Source: Persephonella sp.
Lineage (GTDB): Bacteria; Aquificota; Aquificia; Aquificales; Hydrogenothermaceae
Direction: 5' to 3'
Assembly: GCA_027081375.1 (NCBI GenBank)
Contig: JALWKR010000244.1
Location: 1 to 11,381 of the forward strand
DNA length: 11,381 nucleotides
Of the stretch, positions 7,401 through 11,381 are shown piece after piece; the first letter of the stretch is position 1, and each line of letters opens with the position of its first letter. Under the pieces are notes generated by a model that saw only the letters and a program-made list of their open reading frames with translations, was not told the DNA's origin and made no database searches. The position numbers were made by a program, and so were the translations under genes.

Positions 7401-10400
7401 AGTAAGTCTAACTTTTCCTTTATTTAAGTCTAATATTCCATCGGGAACAGGTAAATAGTAGCCAAAGTAATAAACTTTATCTGAAGGAGGTGTATAGCTT
7501 AATGTATATTCATAATATTTTTGTCCGTTAGATAGTGTTTTTTCTTTTACATTGATTTCAGAATTTATTGATTTTGAAACATCATCATTTATATCAACTT
7601 TTCCGTACCAGCTTGTTTTAGTTATTTCAGGTAAAACAGTAATATCTATTGTGTTTTCGTAAAACTTATTCGCTTTATCAACAACAGACACATAAATCTT
7701 ATAAGTTCCTTCATTTGAATAAACATGCTTGTATATCTCATCACTATCATTTAGTACATACTCATTAGTAGTTCCATCACCCCAATTTACATATACATTA
7801 TAAGGACTATTACCATTAGATATATTTATTAGAAGATATACAGGTTCTCTTGGCTTTAATAACTTAGTATTAGTATTAGTATGTACTATTAGATTGTTTG
7901 CAATTACCTTTAATTTTATCCATATATTATCCGAATTTCCTATCTTATAATATTTTCCGTTTTCATCTCTAATTTTAAAATGGCACTCAAAATCACCTAC
8001 GGAATCAGGTTTTTTGAATGTTACATTAACGTCAAAAATTTCCCCTTCTGAAACATTTATATAATAAGGCTTGCTATCAATTGTAAGATTACAAGGCTTA
8101 GAAGTATCTTTTTCAATATATAGTGTAGCAGAATTGGTATTGGTCATTTTAAGGGTCCATTTTTTTTCAATAGAAGATATATCATCATTAATATTTATCG
8201 TTGTACCGTCTTTGTAATTTTCTGATATAAACTCTAGTACATATCTTTTTCTAATAGTGTTTACATAGAAATTTATATTAGTACTATCAATTAATATTGA
8301 ACCATCTGGTTTAGTTCCTTCAGCGTAAACTGTAATGATGTTAATTCCAGAATCTTTGTAAGAAACATCTATTGTTGCTGTTCCGTTACAATCTATATCT
8401 GACTTATTTCCTTTATATTCATAATAACATTTTAGGTTATTTAGATTTGAAGCGTTGGTAGAAATAGTTAGCTTAACGCTACCTGTTTCACCTTCTTTTA
8501 GATAAAGATTTGTAGGATCAACAGCTGCATTTACTTTCAGATAACTATTAATTTTTTCTTCTACTAAAATAGCTTTATTCTCTTCATTAGAACTTAATCC
8601 GTCAGAAACAGTTAATTTCGCGCTGAAAGAACCTTTAGTGTTGTAAACATAAGATACCATTCCTGAAGAACAATTATTTACCGTTTTATCAGTATTCCCA
8701 TCACCATCAAAATCAAATTTACATACTATAGGGTCTTTATCTACATCTTTTACGTTATATCTAAATGTTACAGTTTCTCCAATAAAAACTTCCTTTCTAT
8801 CAGCTTGGAATTCTAAAATATTTGGAGGATTATTTAACCCTCTCTCACTTTCAATCTGAACAACTGTGTTGTTACTAACCTTATAATGATTATCTTCAGC
8901 ATATAATGTCACAATATAAGTTCCTGGTTTAGCATATCTCTTGGAAACAGTTTCTTCTTCATAAGGTTTACAATCTACTTCTTCTATTTCTCCATTCCCC
9001 CAATCTATTCTACATCTAATATCCTTATCGTCTTGATCATATACCTTAAAATTAAGGTATATTTTCTGCTTATCACATTGACTAGACAACATGCAATCTT
9101 CAACGGCATATAAAGATTCAATAACAGGAGGTTTGTTTAAAATTATATCTTTAGTTCTTATAAATGAATATGTACTGTGCTCATTAGAATATTTATATAA
9201 AAACTCTGCGTAAGAAAGGTTTTTATTTGTTAGCTCTTGGTTATCTGATTTTAGAGAAAGTAATGCTAGATAAGGATCTTGGATCTTTGTATATTTACCA
9301 TAAGCATTAAGCAAACTATCTACAGCTACTACTTTTATTTTTTCGCCAAACGAAGATAGTAAAGAGTATGAGAAATCTCTATATTGATTTGGTGAAAGGA
9401 AAAACGAGTAATATTTTATGTTTCCTTGTTTACCAAAGTCTTTACTATTCATTAACATAATAATAAGAGGAAAATCTGAATTATTTTGAAATCTTACAAA
9501 ATCTTTTTCTTCTGAAATATCTATTTCTATATCACGAGCATTTGCAAATTTAAAGTAAGGAACTTCCATCTTAGGACTTTCAAATTTAGAATCTATACCA
9601 TCTATTCCATAGAATTTAGCACTTAGTCTATCTATAAAAATGCCTCTAGTTTTATTATAAATATTGAAATTTGCATTCTCTTCATTACAACCAGGTCTAA
9701 AATTACCAAAAGTAGTATTCTCAGCACACCACTTTGAAGCTAAATAGTCAAAAAAGTCGAAATAGGAACCTTTTTTATTTTCAGTTTCTTTAATAAAGTC
9801 GTCATTATAAAGATCTATATCTCCGTCTATATCATCTCCTTTAATTTCATAAACAAGGTTGTTATCAAGAAATCTTCTACATTTGGACACATCTATACTT
9901 TCTGTATCTACAGAAGAAACAGGACATACAAGATAGTCCCATTTTACCCGTGCAAAAATTCTCTCATCTAATTCACCAAGTTTATCTTCAACTTCCTTTA
10001 CACTTTCTTTAAAAATGGTTTGAAAATATGGTCTGTACCAAGCAGGATTGTTCTGAGAAGTTACAATAACTCCGTAAGCACCATATTTTGAAGGTACTTT
10101 TAAAAATGCATTGTGTTTATCAAAATCTTTATTATCCCAAGGAAGAACTATTCCCTTTTCAAATAATACTGGTGTTATCCCCTGTATTCCAGAACTAAAG
10201 TAAACATTCTGCTTATCTGTTTTTAATTTAAAAGTTATTTTATTTGGAAAATAAATAAAAGCTACAGCTTTACCAGTTAATTCATTTGCACCATTTGCTA
10301 CTGCAAAAATTATGTTAGTTTTTGCAAGCTTTTGAATTAAATTTGTTACGCCGTTAACAACAGTATCATCTACAGAATTTTCAAATGAGAAGATAACTTT

Positions 10401-11381
10401 GCTAACTATGTATTTAATGAAGCTATCTACATTAGAATAATTAAAACCATTAGCTAAACCTGTTACTATTTTTATAATTTCTACATTTTCTTTTATATCT
10501 TTAAAAGGTCTTTCCAATGCTTCTTTTAAAAGATCCATGTAGGAATATGAAGCTATTGTGTGTTTTTCTTTCATTGAAATATTTTTCTTAAGTAAGAATC
10601 TAATTGTCTTTAGGGTCGCTTTAGCTATGTCAAATCTGTTTATTTTACTTCCACCAACATCTAAATATCCTTTCTTGAAGAGAGTCTCTGCATATTTGTC
10701 TGCAAATTCTTTTCCTTGTTTTAGAGCTCTAAGAGAGTTTATTGAAAGGTATATAGGAGCAGCTATTGTTTTAATATTTTTAAATTTAACCTCAATCTTA
10801 TCTGAACTTTTTATATAATCTAAAAAATCATTTTCTTTAAAAGAAAGTGTATATGATAGTAGTATAGCTGCAATAATATCCGTAGAGTGAAGTTTACCAT
10901 CATATGTGGGAATTTTCTTTATATCCTTTATGTATTTACCTACACCTTTAATATCTAAAAGCTCAAAAATATCTAAAATAAGGCTTACGTTTTCAGGTTC
11001 ATCATTATCAGGAGGTTCATAACCTAATGATTTAAAAACACCACCTAAGGATTCTAAATTTCCTTTTAAATTCCTAATCCAATTTATATGATCTTGCCAG
11101 TTATTTTGGGTATCATTATCTAAAAGTGCATAATTAAAATAGTCTTTGTTAGCACCTAAAAAAAGTTCAGTAACGTCTAAAACAGCATCTGCTACTGAAC
11201 TTACTTTTTGGTACTCATCAAAAAACTTTTTTGCTTGTTTAGGTATGTCTGTCTTAAATCCTTTTAAGACTTTATTTACCTTATCAATAGAAACTGGAGG
11301 AACACCTGCAACTATATTGGAAAATAAATCAACAATGTTTAATATAGGTACAATTCCTTTAGAAGGATCTATACTTGAATA
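4491..11381 (-). CDS. Giant modular PKD/Ig-like, CARDB-containing putative surface protein (5'-truncated by window edge)
   Basis: I do not recognise a named gene. The frame runs from TAG at 4491-4493 to the right edge without a stop: at least 2296 residues, with start and any signal peptide outside the window. The first Met (10574) is internal, because the 269 codons upstream of it are all sense. Numbering visible residues from the edge: 1-748 unassigned, with helical-looking, Lys/Asp/Leu-rich sequence at the start and a more beta-rich part from about residue 365. PKD-like A is at 749-844 and PKD B at 850-942. An Ig-like module with a Cys pair is at about 943-1041, and a further beta-rich module at about 1042-1160. 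PKD-like C is at 1162-1252, a beta-rich spacer at about 1253-1495, and PKD D at 1497-1588. A CARDB-like domain is at about 1594-1726, two Ig-like modules at about 1727-1945, and a repeated-strand C-terminus follows. All 18 Cys lie in nine close pairs, as expected of an oxidised extracytoplasmic protein. No catalytic motif, cell-wall sorting signal or C-terminal membrane segment is visible. An adhesive or scaffolding role is inferred from the domain types. Confidence 0.88.
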   Translation of the reverse strand, partial: YSSIDPSKGIVPILNIVDLFSNIVAGVPPVSIDKVNKVLKGFKTDIPKQAKKFFDEYQKVSSVADAVLDVTELFLGANKDYFNYALLDNDTQNNWQDHINWIRNLKGNLESLGGVFKSLGYEPPDNDEPENVSLILDIFELLDIKGVGKYIKDIKKIPTYDGKLHSTDIIAAILLSYTLSFKENDFLDYIKSSDKIEVKFKNIKTIAAPIYLSINSLRALKQGKEFADKYAETLFKKGYLDVGGSKINRFDIAKATLKTIRFLLKKNISMKEKHTIASYSYMDLLKEALERPFKDIKENVEIIKIVTGLANGFNYSNVDSFIKYIVSKVIFSFENSVDDTVVNGVTNLIQKLAKTNIIFAVANGANELTGKAVAFIYFPNKITFKLKTDKQNVYFSSGIQGITPVLFEKGIVLPWDNKDFDKHNAFLKVPSKYGAYGVIVTSQNNPAWYRPYFQTIFKESVKEVEDKLGELDERIFARVKWDYLVCPVSSVDTESIDVSKCRRFLDNNLVYEIKGDDIDGDIDLYNDDFIKETENKKGSYFDFFDYLASKWCAENTTFGNFRPGCNEENANFNIYNKTRGIFIDRLSAKFYGIDGIDSKFESPKMEVPYFKFANARDIEIDISEEKDFVRFQNNSDFPLIIMLMNSKDFGKQGNIKYYSFFLSPNQYRDFSYSLLSSFGEKIKVVAVDSLLNAYGKYTKIQDPYLALLSLKSDNQELTNKNLSYAEFLYKYSNEHSTYSFIRTKDIILNKPPVIESLYAVEDCMLSSQCDKQKIYLNFKVYDQDDKDIRCRIDWGNGEIEEVDCKPYEEETVSKRYAKPGTYIVTLYAEDNHYKVSNNTVVQIESERGLNNPPNILEFQADRKEVFIGETVTFRYNVKDVDKDPIVCKFDFDGDGNTDKTVNNCSSGMVSYVYNTKGSFSAKLTVSDGLSSNEENKAILVEEKINSYLKVNAAVDPTNLYLKEGETGSVKLTISTNASNLNNLKCYYEYKGNKSDIDCNGTATIDVSYKDSGINIITVYAEGTKPDGSILIDSTNINFYVNTIRKRYVLEFISENYKDGTTININDDISSIEKKWTLKMTNTNSATLYIEKDTSKPCNLTIDSKPYYINVSEGEIFDVNVTFKKPDSVGDFECHFKIRDENGKYYKIGNSDNIWIKLKVIANNLIVHTNTNTKLLKPREPVYLLINISNGNSPYNVYVNWGDGTTNEYVLNDSDEIYKHVYSNEGTYKIYVSVVDKANKFYENTIDITVLPEITKTSWYGKVDINDDVSKSINSEINVKEKTLSNGQKYYEYTLSYTPPSDKVYYFGYYLPVPDGILDLNKGKVRLTFVTKTGGLKYYDREFWISTNSFKLGVIPINNGYYQDIQTEEGFGQIIKKDLTTGSVERNYYEVLSDMIGAYSFSRYTIELDTNGFSVYRYEKDTSGQYKNRKLLSEDIYLGNSIKEIGINLRGSGKVIAAVLEYDTNNDGKFDKKLILNTKDKIVDWSKLQIEENNDTNNKPIINQFTADNTKVNVNSEVTFRYDVSDLDKDRLLCEFDFDGDGILDKTIQDCSSGTVSYIYREAGTYNAKLKVSDGKELSDKSLFIEVNNNAQSQEAYDFQIIDMKLLDQLEPNSQVRVSVSVQNVGNIPSQLGEIFFYYKIPQENKVTSFPKGESYILLSDELAPGETRTYEATLKFRDRAWTDNNGEEHDLVLRPGTTYIVAKIEDLKQGELNVSNNIYELPITYTDSDQPVIDYFRIDGNHAKESSLSNPFYVYEGSNLSLSFLFSDNNIAKRAEVYIKHNNEDWQLIGQKENIEKMKSLQHSFNWKVPDYVVKGDILTFKLVVYDETGNFAEKVIGPVEVVSTIKDIQVLSPKEGDVYTVGDTINVELNFGDGIPPKTVSIYYYYNESNSEWLGEFTDLNNISVKLPDTNLKASDRAYLLFNIRDELGNTLKAKSGYFKVKRKIYNQDIQGKTVEIFTYPSLPPQALYKSQEIIPISVHKDNSTNNIHVVYLYKERYVEDNPNDSDANTGYYTYEKIQLYHDIYDKNLDSKISSNTVTLLNNKRVGKYFSFSKNIAVYSSRVINSTVYVLYGDQENLYLLDLDNNSKTDINTGGKFYAAKLLKIGNNLFVAWRISSSKIGYLKQMIPFYTDIDTSNKNIYPDDTENLNLFGCFYHDVCSIKNNSLILEFTSSDSYIENRDNKHISGDITITFYKFSGNSSWEVYGYNGTNIETLFSIEGVSQIKQSFTLENKVIVLGVNSNNIIMYVWNPTDNSVSKYTLSDVNETFASDLDENLNIYILFKDSKLKLIKSKIN
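4494..5544 (-). other. C-terminal repeated-strand region of the giant protein, possible beta-propeller
   Basis: About 350 residues carry a recurring strand with alternating hydrophobic residues: NNIHVVYLYK, STVYVLYGDQ, NNLFVAWRIS, NSLILEFTSS, NKVIVLGVNS, LNIYILFKDS. After several of these comes a second strand and a short loop (ENLYLLDLDNNS, NIIMYVWNPTDNS). Six such units would suit a beta-propeller, with the last strand at the extreme C-terminus. One CX5C pair (FGCFYHDVC) is present. There is no sorting or anchoring signal. The fold is an inference from the pattern. Confidence 0.45.
5545..6203 (-). other. Two tandem Ig-like beta-sandwich modules
   Basis: The first (about 5848-6203) begins QPVIDYFRIDG and has SLSFLFSDNNIAKRAEVYIK, HSFNWKVPDYVVKGDILTFK, VVYDETGNFAEKVIGPVEVV. 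The second (about 5545-5847) begins IQVLSPKEGDVYTVGDTINV and has SIYYYYNESNSEWLGEFTDL and LFNIRDELGNTLKAKSGYFKV. Both end in the D-E-x-G-N strand typical of bacterial Ig-like repeats (SPxxGxxYxxGDxxxI entry). I cannot place them in one named family. Confidence 0.6.
6204..6602 (-). other. CARDB-like domain
   Basis: The module shows the CARDB (cell-adhesion-related, bacterial) layout: DFQIIDMKLLDQLEPNSQVR, VSVSVQNVGNIPSQLGEIFF (N-x-G core), LAPGETRTYEATLKF, TTYIVAKIEDLKQGELNVSN, ending NIYELPITYT. The PGETRTY and E-x-N-x-x-N elements are typical. Such domains are common in bacterial and archaeal surface proteins. Confidence 0.72.
6618..6893 (-). repeat. PKD domain D, duplicated copy of domain B
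   Basis: It opens NKPIINQFTADNTK and contains VTFRYDVSDLDKDRLLCEFD, FDGDGILDKT, CSSG, VSYIYREAGTYNAKLKVSDG. It shares DKD, FDFDGDG, DKT, CSSG, VSY, AKL and VSDG with domain B in the same order and has the same CX16C spacing. This indicates a duplication within the gene. Confidence 0.8.
7626..7898 (-). other. PKD-like domain C (no cysteines)
   Basis: The core reads REPVYLLINISNGNSPYNVY, VNWGDGTTNEYVL, YKHVYSNEGTYKIYVSVVDKANK, then ITVLPE. WGDGT and HVYSNEGTYKIYVSVVD are textbook PKD motifs. Unlike A, B and D it lacks the Cys pair. Confidence 0.78.
7864..7881. repeat. Three-copy hexanucleotide repeat TTAGTA inside PKD-like domain C
   Basis: The plus strand reads TTAGTA three times in tandem, coding for NTNTNT on the minus strand. 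Change in copy number would keep the frame. It is short and may be chance in A+T-rich DNA. Confidence 0.6.
8259..8555 (-). other. Ig-like beta-sandwich module with the same Cys pair as the PKD domains
   Basis: A run of alternating hydrophobic strands follows domain B: VDPTNLYLKEGETGSVKLTI, then LKCYYEYKGNKSDIDC, then ATIDVSYKDSGINIITVYAEG. The order Cys, strand with GN, Cys, then S-Y-x-x-x-G-x-x-x-I-x-V-Y-A-E mirrors a PKD core, so this is probably a diverged PKD/Ig fold (CX12C). Confidence 0.55.
8556..8834 (-). repeat. PKD domain B, duplicated copy of domain D
   Basis: It opens NNPPNILEFQAD and contains TFRYNVKDVDKDPIVCKFDF followed by DGDGNTDKT, CSSG, VSYVYNTKGSFSAKLTVSDG. Aligned by eye over 71 residues it matches domain D (6618-6893) at about 41 positions, and the DNA is visibly similar too. 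The DFDGDG strand is the acidic, possibly calcium-binding version of the PKD strand. The Cys pair is CX16C. Confidence 0.8.
8850..9137 (-). other. PKD-like domain A
   Basis: The module opens NKPPVIESLYAV, the usual Pro-rich PKD entry. It continues LNFKVYDQDDKDIRCRIDWG with NGE in the D-W-G-[DN]-G strand, then RYAKPGTYIVTLYAEDN, matching the family Y-x-x-x-G-x-Y-x-V-x-L-x-x-x-D pattern. A Cys pair (CX13C) flanks the DWGNG strand, and a CX5C pair (EDCMLSSQC) lies just inside the entry. Confidence 0.72.
9138..11381 (-). other. N-terminal unassigned region of the giant protein (first 748 visible residues)
   Basis: The first part reads like amphipathic helices (for example VNKVLKGFKTDIPKQAKKFF, ILDIFELLDIKGVGKYIKDI, NVEIIKIVTGLANGF) and contains no cysteine. 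From about visible residue 365 it becomes more beta-rich (TGKAVAFIYFPNKITFKLKT, GITPVLFEKGIVLPW) and holds two Cys pairs, CX14C (LVCPV to SKCRR) and CX12C (KWCAE to PGCNE). A late segment (FQNNSDFPLIIMLMNSKDFG) precedes the first PKD domain. I recognise no family. Confidence 0.55.

Noticed and set aside
10558..10818. Plus-strand open frame of 86 codons near the apparent start of the giant gene
   Set aside because: It could have looked like a divergent small gene if the giant gene began at 10574. The giant frame continues through it, so it is an antisense shadow.
1..11381. CRISPR array, tRNA or rRNA gene, insertion sequence, integrase or toxin-antitoxin pair
   Set aside because: I looked on both strands and saw no regularly spaced direct repeats, cloverleaf, terminal inverted repeats or protein of these families. 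The window is almost fully occupied by the genes listed.

Overview
The window looks like a low-GC, probably thermophilic, motile Gram-negative bacterium. My best guess is the Aquificota (Sulfurihydrogenibium/Persephonella-like). The guess rests on Lys/Glu-rich proteins, AGA/AGG arginine codons, L- and P-ring flagellar genes (which imply an outer membrane), and a compact flgG-flgA-flgH-flgI order. No taxonomic marker was searched, so this is an inference.

Layout. (1) Bases 1-2443, minus strand: a flagellar basal-body operon read flgG, flgA, flgH, flgI, with flgI cut by the left edge. The genes overlap or nearly touch. The products are the distal rod, the P-ring assembly chaperone, the L-ring lipoprotein and the P-ring, which together form the rod and outer bushing of the flagellum. 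(2) Bases 2444-2597: a divergent control region. It has back-to-back sigma70-like promoters and, in the flgG leader, a candidate sigma-28 (FliA-type) promoter with the canonical 11-base spacing. (3) Bases 2598-4317, plus strand: a PLP-dependent aspartate-type aminotransferase (TTG start), then, 10 bases on, a thioredoxin-fold lipoprotein with a CKYC active site. This pair ends at a strong intrinsic terminator whose loop contains the stop codon. (4) Bases 4491-11381, minus strand: one giant reading frame convergent with the aminotransferase pair and ending at its own hairpin.

The giant gene is the most distinctive item. Its first visible ATG is at 10574, but I read the same frame upstream codon by codon and found no stop before the right edge (11381). 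The gene is therefore 5'-truncated, with at least 2296 codons, and the ATG is internal. The protein is a mosaic. It has an unassigned N-terminal region with a helical-looking start, four PKD-type beta-sandwich domains plus other Ig-like modules, a CARDB-like domain, two more Ig-like modules, and a C-terminal region of repeated beta-strand motifs that may be a propeller. All 18 visible cysteines fall into nine close pairs, and the same Cys pair recurs in four successive or duplicated beta-sandwich modules. This points to a disulfide-stapled protein exposed outside the cytoplasm. Its function is unknown; a surface or adhesive role is inferred from the domain types only.

No tRNA, rRNA, CRISPR array, transposase or prophage gene was recognised.
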